DNA from: an uncultured Hyphomicrobiales bacterium
GTDB taxonomy: Bacteria; Pseudomonadota; Alphaproteobacteria; Rhizobiales; Rhizobiaceae
NCBI GenBank assembly: GCA_943908365.1
Contig: CALTTH010000011.1
Span: forward strand, 11,165-75,164
Direction of reading: 5' to 3'
Length of the DNA stretch: 64,000 nucleotides
The notes under the pieces are model-generated. The model was given only the letters and a program-made list of their open reading frames with translations, made no database searches and had not been told where the DNA came from. A program made the position numbers and the translations under genes. Shown piece after piece: positions 56,210 to 64,000 of the stretch (within the stretch, counting starts at the first letter, position 1; the number at the start of each line of letters is the position of its first letter).

Positions 56210-57564
56210 GCCGCAACTCCCTCTTGCTCAAGCGTCAGGGCATGGCGCATCACAGAGGCCCAGTATTCGTGCTGACGCACGAAGAGGCCCTCATCCTCGC
56301 TGCGTTCTCCCGACAGAAGCGGCTTGAGGCCCATTCGGGATGCGTTCTCATCCGGCCCTTCTATCCAGAGCGGTGCGCCCCGCGACAGGTCGTTCCAGAG
56401 CGCGGCAGTGCCCGCATAACCAGATTGGCAGGCGCGGAACTCCTCGAGATCGTCGGCCGTGCCCATGCCCGATACGTTGAAGAAGTCCTCGTACTGGCGG
56501 ATGCGCAGCGTCCGGTCAGCCGCGCTTTCGGCCTTCGGCGCAAAGCAGAAGATGCTGATTTCCGTCTTGTCGACGCTGATGGGACGTGTCACGCGGATTT
56601 GTGTGCTGAACTGGTCCATCAGGAAGACGTTCGGGTAGATGCACAGATTTCGCGTCTGGTTGACGATGAAGTCAGCCTTGTCGCTGCCAAGTCGCTCCCT
56701 GATCTCCTCGCGGCGTTTGTAGACCGGACGAACCTCCGGGTTCATCGTGTTGGTCCACAGCAGGATATGGCCGTTGTCGAAGCCGTAGACACCGGCGACC
56801 GACCGGCTCCAGCTGTTGGCGTCGACCGCCTTCGTGCCCTCTTCCTTGCGGCGGCCCATCGTCGCTGCATAGTTCCAATGAACGGAACTGACGTGATAGC
56901 CGTCGCAGCCGTTCTCCATCTGGAGCTTCCAGTTGCCGTCGTAAATGTAGGAAGAGTTGCCTCGCAAGACCTCCAGCCCCTCGGGTGCCTGATCGACGAT
57001 CTGGTCGATAATCACCTTGGTCTCGCCGAGGAAATCCTCAAGCGGCGCGACATCCGGATTGAGGCTACCGAACAGGAAGCCGCGATAGTTTTCGAAACAG
57101 GCGATCTTCGTCAAATCGTGCGAACCGTCCTTTCCGAACTGTTCGGGATACTGCGTCGTCTTTTCGTCCTTGACCTTCAGCAGCTTGCCCGTGTTGGAAA
57201 AGGTCCAGCCGTGGAAAGGACAGGTGAAGGACCCCTTGTTTCCATGCTTGCGGCGGCACAACATGGCGCCACGATGCGCACAGGCATTGATGACCGCATT
57301 CAGCGCGCCGGTCTTGTCACGGGTAATGACGACTGGCTGGCGGCCGATCGACGTGGTGTAGTAGTCATTGACTTCAGGGATCTGGCTTTCATGCGCGAGA
57401 TAGACCCAGTTGCTCTCGAAGATATACTTCATCTCCAGTTCGAACAGGTCAGGATTGGTAAAGATGTCGCGCCGGCAGCGGAAGACGCCTCGCTGCTTGT
57501 CATGCTCGACAGCATTGGTCAGCAGATCCTGCAGAGCTGCATGTTTGTTGATCACTTTGGACAT
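56206..57564 (-). CDS. benA: Benzoate 1,2-dioxygenase large subunit (BenA)
   Basis: A protein of 452 residues. Holds the Rieske centre and the mononuclear iron that cis-dihydroxylate benzoate. Rieske ligands C95, H97, C115 and H118 (CAHRGAMLC ... CPFHGW). Iron ligands H224 and H229 in NGCDGYHVSSVHWNY, with D221 as the bridging acid. MSKVINKHAALQDLLTNAVE is the start chosen because GGGAGAGA precedes it; a frame seven codons longer is less likely. The 118-base gap after catA contains two hairpins. Confidence 0.95.
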   Translation of the reverse strand: MSKVINKHAALQDLLTNAVEHDKQRGVFRCRRDIFTNPDLFELEMKYIFESNWVYLAHESQIPEVNDYYTTSIGRQPVVITRDKTGALNAVINACAHRGAMLCRRKHGNKGSFTCPFHGWTFSNTGKLLKVKDEKTTQYPEQFGKDGSHDLTKIACFENYRGFLFGSLNPDVAPLEDFLGETKVIIDQIVDQAPEGLEVLRGNSSYIYDGNWKLQMENGCDGYHVSSVHWNYAATMGRRKEEGTKAVDANSWSRSVAGVYGFDNGHILLWTNTMNPEVRPVYKRREEIRERLGSDKADFIVNQTRNLCIYPNVFLMDQFSTQIRVTRPISVDKTEISIFCFAPKAESAADRTLRIRQYEDFFNVSGMGTADDLEEFRACQSGYAGTAALWNDLSRGAPLWIEGPDENASRMGLKPLLSGERSEDEGLFVRQHEYWASVMRHALTLEQEGVAA

Positions 57565-57576
57565 GGTTTCTCTCCC

Positions 57577-57610
57577 GCCCCGCAAGGGGCCTCCGGCCGT
57601 TCCCCGGCCG
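57577..57610 (-). promoter_or_regulatory. Two hairpins in the catA-benA gap
   Basis: GCCCC-GCAA-GGGGC (57577-57590) and CGGCCG-TTCCC-CGGCCG (57594-57610), both perfect. They lie just ahead of the benA ribosome-binding site, so they may affect translation or message decay at the change from cat to ben genes. Confidence 0.5.
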
Positions 57611-57682
57611 ATCTATTGCAACAATGTCGATGACGTTTGAGAGCAAAGATGACGGTCCACTCAAGCTGGGACCGTCGAATGC

Positions 57683-58621
57683 TTACGCAGCGGCGCGCTT
57701 TCGCAGGGCGTTCACCTGATTGTCGATGCCATTCACCAGCGCGGTCAGCTTGATATCGAAGACAATTTCGGCGAATGGGCCACTCAGGCCATTGGCCTTG
57801 ATGCTCGCATCGTCCGTGCGCTCGATCACATCCGGAACAAGACCGTCACGGGTGGCATAGGCGAAATCATCGTTGATCAGAGGATCGCCAGCGATGTTGA
57901 TCTGTGTCGTTAACTTGCGGTGACCATCGGCACTGATGAAGAAATGGATATGGGCTGGCCGCTGGCCGTGCCGGCCAAGTGCGGAAAGCAGTTTTTCCGT
58001 GGGGCTGCCCGGAGGAACACCGTAGCCATGCGGAACGATGCTCTGGAACTTGTAGCGGCCCTGCTCGTCGGCAATGATCGTGCGACGCATGTTGAACGGT
58101 GCCTGCAGGCCTGTCGGATCGAAATGCGAATAGAAGCCGCGTGTGTCGCAGTGCCAGACTTCCACCTTGGCACCGGGCATCGGCTTGCCGTCCGAACCAT
58201 AGACCGTGCCATGCATGATCAGTGTGTGACCATCCGTATCCCTGCCGTCGTCCAGACGGGCAAAGCCATGACATTCCGGTGCGCCTGCCACGTAAAGCGG
58301 CCCTTCGATGGTACGCGGCGTCTCGTTCTTGATGCCCAATGCGTCATCGATGGCGTCGAGTCTCTCATCGAGGAAGTGATCTAGCCCGAGACCGGGAGAA
58401 ATGAGACCGGCCTGGCCGGCTGCGCCAAGCTCGTTCAGCCAGGCCACGGCAATCCAGTATTCATCCGGGGTGATGTCGAGATCGTCGATGGTCTTGAACA
58501 GGTCGGAAACGATCCGGTGGACGATCTGCTTGACGCGCGGATTTCCGTTCGTCTGGTCGAGGCCGCTCAACACTTTCAGGAAATCCTGAATGTCGGGGCG
58601 ATTGAAAATGGCTACAGTCAT
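57683..58621 (-). CDS. catA: Catechol 1,2-dioxygenase (CatA)
   Basis: A protein of 312 residues. Intradiol ring cleavage of catechol to cis,cis-muconate. Ferric ligands Y164 (GFYSHFDP), Y200 (PHGYGVP), H224 and H226 (RPAHIHFF) all fall at the numbers known for classic CatA. The N-terminal helical linker domain is present. Length normal. A strong hairpin lies in the 55-base gap from catC. Confidence 0.95.
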   Translation of the reverse strand: MTVAIFNRPDIQDFLKVLSGLDQTNGNPRVKQIVHRIVSDLFKTIDDLDITPDEYWIAVAWLNELGAAGQAGLISPGLGLDHFLDERLDAIDDALGIKNETPRTIEGPLYVAGAPECHGFARLDDGRDTDGHTLIMHGTVYGSDGKPMPGAKVEVWHCDTRGFYSHFDPTGLQAPFNMRRTIIADEQGRYKFQSIVPHGYGVPPGSPTEKLLSALGRHGQRPAHIHFFISADGHRKLTTQINIAGDPLINDDFAYATRDGLVPDVIERTDDASIKANGLSGPFAEIVFDIKLTALVNGIDNQVNALRKRAAA

Positions 58622-58649
58622 GTCATGTCCTCCTCACATGGGCTGGTGC

Positions 58650-58670
58650 GCGCCTGGCAAAACCAGGCGC
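58650..58670 (-). promoter_or_regulatory. Hairpin in the catC-catA gap
   Basis: GCGCCTGG (58650-58657) pairs with CCAGGCGC (58663-58670) across a five-base loop (CAAAA on the plus strand). Lies seven bases after the catC stop. No T-run follows on the minus strand. Confidence 0.6.
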
Positions 58671-58676
58671 AAGGGG

Positions 58677-58967
58677 TCAACTGTCGTCAGCACGAACAGC
58701 CGAGGGATGGCGAAGCAGCGGCGTCACCTGGATGTCCATGAACTTGAAAAGCGGAAGGCCGCAGAGCAACTGATGCAGCTCGTCATTATCGGCCACATCG
58801 AAGATGCTGATATTCGCGTACTGGCCAGCGATCCGCCAGATATGCCGCCACTTGCCGATTTTCTGCAACTCCTGCGAATAGGCCTTCTCCCGCTGCAGGA
58901 TCTCCGCAACGTCGTTTTCCGGCAGATCGTGAGGCAGCTCGACCTTCATCGTGACGTGAAAGAGCAT
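58677..58967 (-). CDS. catC: Muconolactone delta-isomerase (CatC)
   Basis: A protein of 96 residues, standard for CatC. MLFHVTMKVELPHDLPENDV opens typically, and KIGKWRHIWRIAGQYANISI (36-55) is the conserved middle; it ends with LLRHPSAVRADDS. Converts muconolactone to 3-oxoadipate enol-lactone; forms decamers in known cases. The ATG at 58967, after AGGAG, was used. It follows catB by 13 bases. Confidence 0.95.
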   Translation of the reverse strand: MLFHVTMKVELPHDLPENDVAEILQREKAYSQELQKIGKWRHIWRIAGQYANISIFDVADNDELHQLLCGLPLFKFMDIQVTPLLRHPSAVRADDS

Positions 58968-58980
58968 GGTGATCGGCTCC

Positions 58981-60162
58981 TCAATCTTTAGCCCGCGTGA
59001 CGGTGAGCGATCCGTCGCGGGTGAAGTGGGCGAGCCTGTCCTTGTCCAGCGTGATGCCAAGACCCGGCCCGTGGGGAACGAGCAGCGAGAAATCGCTGTA
59101 ATCGAGAGGCGTCTCCAGGATCTCCTCGGTCAGGAGAAGCGGGCCGAACAGTTCAGTGCCCCATTGCAGGTTGGCAAATGTCGAAAACACCTGCGCGGAG
59201 ATGATAGTGCCCACCGCCCCTTCGAGCATTGTGCCACCGTAGAGTTCGACACCGGCCGCATCGGCAATCGCCGCCACCCGTTGCGCATTGAAGGCGCCAC
59301 CGCTCTGCTCCACCTTGACGGCAAAGACATCGGCGCTGTTGTTGCGCGCCATCTCGAAGGCGCTGTCCGGCCCCTGCAGGGATTCGTCCGCCATCAGGGC
59401 AATCGGGAAGCGACGGACGAGACGGCCAAGCGCTGCCGCAGACTGCACCGGCTGCTCCACCAGTTCGCAGCCGGCGTCCGCAAGCGCTGCGATGCCGAGA
59501 CGTGCATCCGTCTCAGTCCAGGCCATGTTGACATCGACGCGTACCGTTCCATGGTCGCCGATGGCACGTTTGATCGCGGCGACATGGGCAACATCCTCAC
59601 GTACAGACCTCAACCCGATCTTCAGCTTGAAGATCGAATGGCGGCGGAGAGACAGCATTTTTTCCGCCTCATCAATATCGCGATCTGTGTCGCCGGACGC
59701 CAGAGTCCACGCAACCGGCAGCCGGTCGCGCCGGCGTCCCCCCATCAGTTCGCTGACTGGCAACCCCACGCGCTTGCCCTGCGCATCGAGAAGCGCGGTT
59801 TCGACAGCACTCTTGGCGAACCGATTGTCCTTGATCATCTTGCCGATTCTCGCCATCAGCGTCTGGATGCGGCTTGCATCCTGGCCGATCATGACGGCAG
59901 CAAAATAGCGATCAATCGCAAGCTTCATGCTCTCCGGGCTCTCGCCTCCATAGGCAAGCCCGCCAATCGTCGTGCCCTCGCCGATGCCGACAATGCCGTC
60001 ACTGCAATAGATCCGAACGATCATCAGCGTCTGGCCGTTCATGGTGGCAACCGACAGCCTGTGCGGACGGATCGTCGGCAGATCGACCAGCATTGTTTCA
60101 ATGCCTTCGACCGTCGGGGTTGCGGCAAGTGCCGCCAATCGGGGAGGAAAGGTCGCGTTCAT
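58981..60162 (-). CDS. catB: Muconate cycloisomerase (CatB)
   Basis: A protein of 393 residues, enolase superfamily. Cyclises cis,cis-muconate to muconolactone. Catalytic K179/K181 in FKLKIG, metal ligands D210 (RVDVN), E236 (VEQP) and D259 (ADES), and K283 in VKVEQSGG are all present. The ATG at 60162 follows GGGGAGG. A frame starting 30 codons upstream would include the operator and was rejected. First gene of the catBCA-benABCD-benK-pcaD unit. Confidence 0.94.
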   Translation of the reverse strand: MNATFPPRLAALAATPTVEGIETMLVDLPTIRPHRLSVATMNGQTLMIVRIYCSDGIVGIGEGTTIGGLAYGGESPESMKLAIDRYFAAVMIGQDASRIQTLMARIGKMIKDNRFAKSAVETALLDAQGKRVGLPVSELMGGRRRDRLPVAWTLASGDTDRDIDEAEKMLSLRRHSIFKLKIGLRSVREDVAHVAAIKRAIGDHGTVRVDVNMAWTETDARLGIAALADAGCELVEQPVQSAAALGRLVRRFPIALMADESLQGPDSAFEMARNNSADVFAVKVEQSGGAFNAQRVAAIADAAGVELYGGTMLEGAVGTIISAQVFSTFANLQWGTELFGPLLLTEEILETPLDYSDFSLLVPHGPGLGITLDKDRLAHFTRDGSLTVTRAKD

Positions 60163-60551
60163 GGCGAGAATAATGCACGGCGATGCCACAGGCGTCCAAG
60201 ACCGTGTTGGTTCTACTCCATACCCAATAGGTATGATGAAAAACTTGAGCAATGCGATTGTCGCGCCGCTCTCCGAAAGCTCAAAGATTGGCAGTCGAGG
60301 CTCAATATTATCTAAATGGATTCGGAATGCAATTTTAGAGGGCTATAGCGAAGACGTAGTTCTCATCATCACCCGGCGCGGCGCGCCAAGTTTTCCAAAT
60401 AGTTACGTGATTTTGACCCGGCTCTGCCTGGTTCATGTAACTTTGGTGTAACAGCCTCTCTATAGTTCAGGTGTCTCCCTCATCAACGCCTCAGCACCAT
60501 GCCACCGAAGAAAAATATTGCGTGGCATAAGATTTGATTTAGAGTTTCTGT
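60163..60551. other. Promoter region between catB and the APH-like kinase
   Basis: 389 bases between divergent starts. Contains the catB operator (60220-60234) and the relic repeat 60334-60388. An ORF that crosses the region from inside catB has no family features. Its end (EGYSEDVVLIITRRGAP...) is the relic peptide noted also at 45613. Confidence 0.6.
60220..60234. promoter_or_regulatory. ATAC-N7-GTAT operator upstream of catB
   Basis: CATACC-CAATA-GGTATG (60219-60235) is a perfect dyad holding the ATAC-N7-GTAT consensus of BenM/CatM/CatR. It lies 57 bases before the catB start, as expected for an activator site at the head of this operon. Confidence 0.78.
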
Positions 60552-61358
60552 ATGGTTGATCAGATTGAATCTACGGAAGAAACCCCTCTGATGGGAGGGC
60601 GATCGACCGTGACCCGGTCTGGCTCAGTTGTTTTCCGGCAATCCGCGCCATGGTCTAAAACGACGGCGGCTCTGCTACGTCATCTGGAGTCCGAAGGGTT
60701 TGAACATGCTCCCCGCATGGTAGGAACTGGCTTCGATGCTCAAGGCCGTGAGATGTTGACCTTTGTGGAAGGTGAAAGCCCGCATCCCTACCCCTGGAGG
60801 GACGACGCACTCCCTGAGATCGGAGCTATCCTTAGAAAGCTCCACAAAGCGACTGAGACCTTTACTCCTCCTGCGGACGCGACCTGGAGACCGTGGTTTG
60901 GAAGAGATCTCGGCCAACCGAGCGTTATCGGCCATTGCGATACCGGCGCATGGAATATTATTGCACAAGAATGTTTTCCCATTGCGCTTATCGACTGGGA
61001 AGAAGCCGGCCCGGTCGATCCCCTTATAGAGTTGGCGCAGGCATGCTGGCTTAACGCACTCCTGTTCGATGACGACCTAGCTGAAAAGCTTGGGCTTGGC
61101 AGCGTAGAGGAGCGAGACCGACAGGTTAGACTGCTCTTGGATGGTTATGAGCTCTCGAGCAGACGTCGCATCGGGTTTATGGGATTGGTGCGAGACTTCG
61201 CGGTGCTTAACACCGCCAATGAAATCAAAACCCATATTCCGCTTCAAGACACTGATCCTAAGGGGCTCCTCAATGCTGTCATCTGGCGAGCGAGAAGTGC
61301 GGGATGGCTTGTAAAGCATCATGATATGCTGGATCGCATCGTTACTGCAGCAGTTTAA
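60552..61358 (+). CDS. Aminoglycoside-phosphotransferase-family (APH) kinase-like protein
   Basis: A protein of 268 residues. The catalytic loop is seen as GHCDTGAWNII (127-137) with D130 and N135, where most members have H-G-D-x-x-x-x-N. ALIDWEEAGPVDPLIELA (145-162) is the metal-binding DFG-like segment (D148). The N-terminal lobe is short. Such proteins phosphorylate small molecules such as sugars, homoserine, choline or aminoglycosides; resistance should not be assumed. It is divergent from the cat operon and probably unrelated to it. 409 bases separate it from the NTPase gene. Confidence 0.78.
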   Translation: MVDQIESTEETPLMGGRSTVTRSGSVVFRQSAPWSKTTAALLRHLESEGFEHAPRMVGTGFDAQGREMLTFVEGESPHPYPWRDDALPEIGAILRKLHKATETFTPPADATWRPWFGRDLGQPSVIGHCDTGAWNIIAQECFPIALIDWEEAGPVDPLIELAQACWLNALLFDDDLAEKLGLGSVEERDRQVRLLLDGYELSSRRRIGFMGLVRDFAVLNTANEIKTHIPLQDTDPKGLLNAVIWRARSAGWLVKHHDMLDRIVTAAV

Positions 61359-61767
61359 TCACCCCTTGAAGGTCAATTGAGTTCCGCTGAAGAACGCTGT
61401 GGATCGGACCAATCCACAAACAATGGCGCGCGTCAGAGCTAATCAACCTGATCCGGGTTTTAGCCACTCAGAAGATGATGGCCAACGGTAGCCCATGTAC
61501 GAGCGCAAACGCTTAGCACATTCAATAATGCGCTGAAACCGTATGAGCCAACTGTCAGAATGGCCGACTATGAAAGTCCTCGCGAACGCGTCGATCTTCA
61601 AATGCTTAACCTGGCGATCGTTTGCAATAAGCTTCAGTTACCAATCATACCAGTCTATTCATTTTGGGGATTACTTAAATACACACTTGTTGCCCCTAGT
61701 CAGAACAAAGAACGAACAATAATATAGCGAGGCGAAACAACCACGAACATACAGGTATATCTCTCTC
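61359..61767. other. Intergenic region before the STAND NTPase, nothing recognised
   Basis: About 409 bases. More AT-rich towards the NTPase gene (61660-61740). No ORF, repeat or RNA was recognised. The promoter of the NTPase gene must lie here. Confidence 0.4.
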
Positions 61768-63954
61768 GTGTCAGACTATATCCCGCTTTCCCGCCATTTT
61801 CGGCCCGTCAGTGCAGATGAGACGGAGTATCGATCCCAGCGTGAGATGGCCCGTGCATTTGGGAAATCGGTTGAACAAGGATGGGACGTCGTCCTAGCAG
61901 CCCGCCGCGCGGTGGTTCTGGCCGAAGGTGGTAATGGGAAAACGGAGGAATTTCGCCAACAGGTTCGACAACTTAAAGACAAAGGCTATTTTGCCGTCTT
62001 TGTTCCCGTAGAAGATCTAGACAATACGAGTCTGGAAGATGCGTTGGATGTGAGCGATCAGGCGCTGTTCACCGCTTGGAAAGACTCCGATCAAGCGGGA
62101 TACTTTTTTCTGGATTCTGTTGATGAAGCGCGTCTTACCCATAAAAGTTTTGCCCGTTGTGTACGCAACCTGCAGAAGGCCGTGCACAACCACGCGGAAC
62201 GGGCCACAATCGTTATAAGCTGCCGCTGGAGTGACTGGGACAGAAAAGCCGATCCCGATTTGCTCAACGAGAAGCTGGCGCTGGTCACCCACCCCCCGCG
62301 TGAGGAAACAAACCGGGAAGAGGTTCTTGTCTCTTTGCTGGAGGTTCGTGGCAAAGACAAAGTTTCTACAGCCGCAGCCACGACAGCTGTGCAAGGGTTC
62401 CAGACTTTCATCTTGGAAGAACTTGACGACGAGCAGCGCGCTATCTTCATTCAAGCCAAGGGGATCAAGAACGCAGCAGCTTTCTCGCGCGAACTTGATC
62501 GGAATGGCCTCCTACCGCTGGCAGGCAGGCCAAAGGATTTGCTCGACTTCGTCGATTATTGGCACAGCCATGGTGACCGTCTTGGTACACGCGTAGAGAT
62601 GCTTCGTTTCGTCACCGACATGCGCCTCCGTGAAGACCGTCAACATCATCCAGGCATGCAGGACATTTCCTTGGACGAGCTTCGTCTAGGCGCTGCTCGC
62701 ATCGCCGCCGCTATGATCCTCGGAAAAACATTCTATGTTCGCACAGGACAGGCTGACGGTAGCGATGGATGGCTGGACCCAGTGGCTTTGTTGACCGGTT
62801 GGAGCCAACCTAAAGTTAGTGCGCTTCTGCGTCGGGGCTTGTTCACCCCAGCCAGCCTCGGCCGATCAAAGTTCCATCACCGGGAGGCAATGGAATTTCT
62901 ATCCGCCGTCTGGTTCAAACATTTGCTCGACAATGGCTGTCCGCGGTCGGTGATCCGAGATCAGATCATTGCCAATCTTTATGGACAGGAAACGATTATC
63001 CCCTCGCTACGTGCAACTGCTGCATGGCTTGCAGTATTGGATGAAGCGTTTCAAAAAGACATCATTGTCCGCGAGCCTCTGATTCTCATTCAACATGGTG
63101 ACCCTGGCTCACTTTCTATAGAAGGCCGAAAAGACCTCCTCCGTACATACGCTACTCTGCATGCCCAACACCGGATCAGCAACGACCATCTTGACGGAAC
63201 CCGGCTATGGATGTTCGCCGACCGTGGCCTTGAAGAGACCATTCTTGAAGTCTGGCCCGATCATTACGAGTATGATCTGCGGGGCGACCTTATCCGATTG
63301 GTAATGTCGGGAAAGCTAGTAGGATGCCTCCCTGCTGTTCGTCGACTTTTGGACGCGCCCTGCGCAAACCATCATCAGGGGCCATGGGCGCTTGAATGCA
63401 TGATCGCACTTCAGGATGACGAAGCGGTTCGCGCCTTCGCCGAACGGTACATGGCAACTTATCGGGAGATGACAACGTCTTACCAGACCCGGTTCGCCCG
63501 ATTGCTCTACCCTCAGTTCCTTACCCTTGACCATCTTTTTGAGGTGATTGAAAATTCAACACCGCCAGCTAAAGGCCGTGTGGACGGATTTGGGTATGAG
63601 ATCCGCGGTCTATGGACCCAGTGCCCTGAGCAAGACAAAGCGAGATTTGCACTCCGAATGGCAACGTTGGCTCTCCAGCCTCCATATGCATCGGACTACC
63701 ATCGCGTCTCCGCTAAGTATCGTTTTCTGGCCCAACATATCGAGCCTGTGTGCCGCGGCTTGCTTCAGCGCGATCCGGTGGATAATCCAATTGACGAGCT
63801 TATTCGCTGTCTCATGGTATATCAGCGCAGTGACCGGCAAGATGACAGCTCTGAGCGTAACGAGCAGCCCCTTCACCAGATAGTTGCCAACCGGCCTCAA
63901 ACTAAGCGGGCCTTGTTGTGGGCAGCAGCACAGGAAGCCCGCGCGTGTGATTAG
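61768..63954 (+). CDS. STAND/NACHT-like P-loop NTPase, candidate defence protein
   Basis: A protein of 728 residues, probably cytoplasmic. Walker A is GGNGKT (54-59) in VVLAEGGNGKTEEF. Walker B is YFFLDSVDEARL (112-123) with D116, D119 and E120. VISCRWSDW (149-157) fits a sensor-1 arginine. RPKDLLDFVDYW (254-265) has the place of the STAND 'GxP' region, and KFHHREAMEFLSAVWF (368-383) is the winged-helix motif with its HH-R-x-x-x-E/F-L core. The last 340 residues are helical without a recognised domain. Some homologues recalled are much longer; here a TAG at 63952 ends the frame, while the same frame stays open to the window edge. No effector domain was recognised, which is unusual for this class. 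Function is unknown; phage defence is an inference. Confidence 0.7.
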   Translation: MSDYIPLSRHFRPVSADETEYRSQREMARAFGKSVEQGWDVVLAARRAVVLAEGGNGKTEEFRQQVRQLKDKGYFAVFVPVEDLDNTSLEDALDVSDQALFTAWKDSDQAGYFFLDSVDEARLTHKSFARCVRNLQKAVHNHAERATIVISCRWSDWDRKADPDLLNEKLALVTHPPREETNREEVLVSLLEVRGKDKVSTAAATTAVQGFQTFILEELDDEQRAIFIQAKGIKNAAAFSRELDRNGLLPLAGRPKDLLDFVDYWHSHGDRLGTRVEMLRFVTDMRLREDRQHHPGMQDISLDELRLGAARIAAAMILGKTFYVRTGQADGSDGWLDPVALLTGWSQPKVSALLRRGLFTPASLGRSKFHHREAMEFLSAVWFKHLLDNGCPRSVIRDQIIANLYGQETIIPSLRATAAWLAVLDEAFQKDIIVREPLILIQHGDPGSLSIEGRKDLLRTYATLHAQHRISNDHLDGTRLWMFADRGLEETILEVWPDHYEYDLRGDLIRLVMSGKLVGCLPAVRRLLDAPCANHHQGPWALECMIALQDDEAVRAFAERYMATYREMTTSYQTRFARLLYPQFLTLDHLFEVIENSTPPAKGRVDGFGYEIRGLWTQCPEQDKARFALRMATLALQPPYASDYHRVSAKYRFLAQHIEPVCRGLLQRDPVDNPIDELIRCLMVYQRSDRQDDSSERNEQPLHQIVANRPQTKRALLWAAAQEARACD

Positions 63955-64000
63955 GCATGGAATAAGGACCCCGCACATGGGGTGATCGGCGTCCAAACGG

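Noticed and set aside
56224..57633. Antisense ORF (469 codons) opposite benA
   Set aside because: Shadow of a gene with complete Rieske and iron ligands.
58966..60315. Antisense ORF (449 codons) opposite catB
   Set aside because: Shadow of a gene with all enolase-superfamily residues; it also crosses the catB operator.
60552..61358. Calling the APH-family protein an antibiotic resistance gene
   Set aside because: The family includes many metabolic kinases, and the catalytic loop has H-C-D rather than H-G-D; no evidence for aminoglycosides.
26419..64000. CRISPR arrays, tRNA or rRNA genes, integrase attachment sites
   Set aside because: No regular spaced repeats, cloverleaf genes or tyrosine integrase were recognised in the unique part.

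Overview
The window is dominated by one structure. Bases 1-26418 are the exact reverse complement of bases 26419-52836: every gene at position x on one strand recurs at 52837-x on the other, with no spacer at the centre (26418/26419). Only about 37.6 kb is therefore unique: 26419-64000. The centre is a short AT-rich palindrome with a TCATGA core, flanked by about 470 bp of AT-rich non-coding DNA. This is what a long-read assembly gives when it reads through a covalently closed hairpin telomere onto the complementary strand, and it is also the shape of an unresolved telomere replication intermediate. With the gene content (ben/cat benzoate genes, rhizobial-type toxin-antitoxin modules, Tn3 debris) it suggests an Agrobacterium-like Rhizobiaceae bacterium, a group known to carry a linear chromid closed by the protelomerase TelA. 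The assignment comes from sequence pattern and family knowledge, not a search.

Reading outward from the telomere on the right arm: (1) 26.4-26.9 kb, AT-rich non-coding cap. (2) 26.9-38.6 kb, a subtelomeric zone packed with toxin-antitoxin modules: TumE/TumA-like, AbiEi/AbiEii, ParD with a broken ParE, Phd with a frameshifted PemK-like toxin, an orphan VapB, an MbcA/RES pair and an orphan HipB-like regulator. Between them lie an MFS exporter, an AraC / B3-B4 / LysE cluster and a histidine phosphatase. (3) 38.8-45.4 kb, a scarred zone: a DUF429 protein, a cupin gene and a FUSC membrane-protein gene both cut at one junction, a lactate utilisation pair (lldR-lldD) with two operators, a Tn3-family transposase remnant with an intact resolvase, and a glycolipid-binding-domain protein. 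(4) 46.2-60.2 kb, an aromatic catabolism locus. (5) 60.5-64.0 kb, an APH-like kinase and a large STAND/NACHT-like NTPase.

The aromatic locus reads as a pathway. A type B carboxylesterase may release benzyl-type alcohols (inference). XylB-like aryl-alcohol dehydrogenase and XylC-like benzaldehyde dehydrogenase oxidise them to benzoate. BenK imports benzoate, BenABC and BenD convert it to catechol, and CatA, CatB, CatC and PcaD take catechol to 3-oxoadipate. A LysR regulator of the BenM/CatM/CatR type lies beside the alcohol module. Two ATAC-N7-GTAT operators, one before xylC (47180) and one before catB (60220), join the two divergently placed transcription units in one regulon. The thiolase and CoA-transferase for 3-oxoadipate are not in the window.

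Genes of the left arm (1-26418) are listed briefly as mirror copies. They should be counted once unless read depth shows a true duplication.
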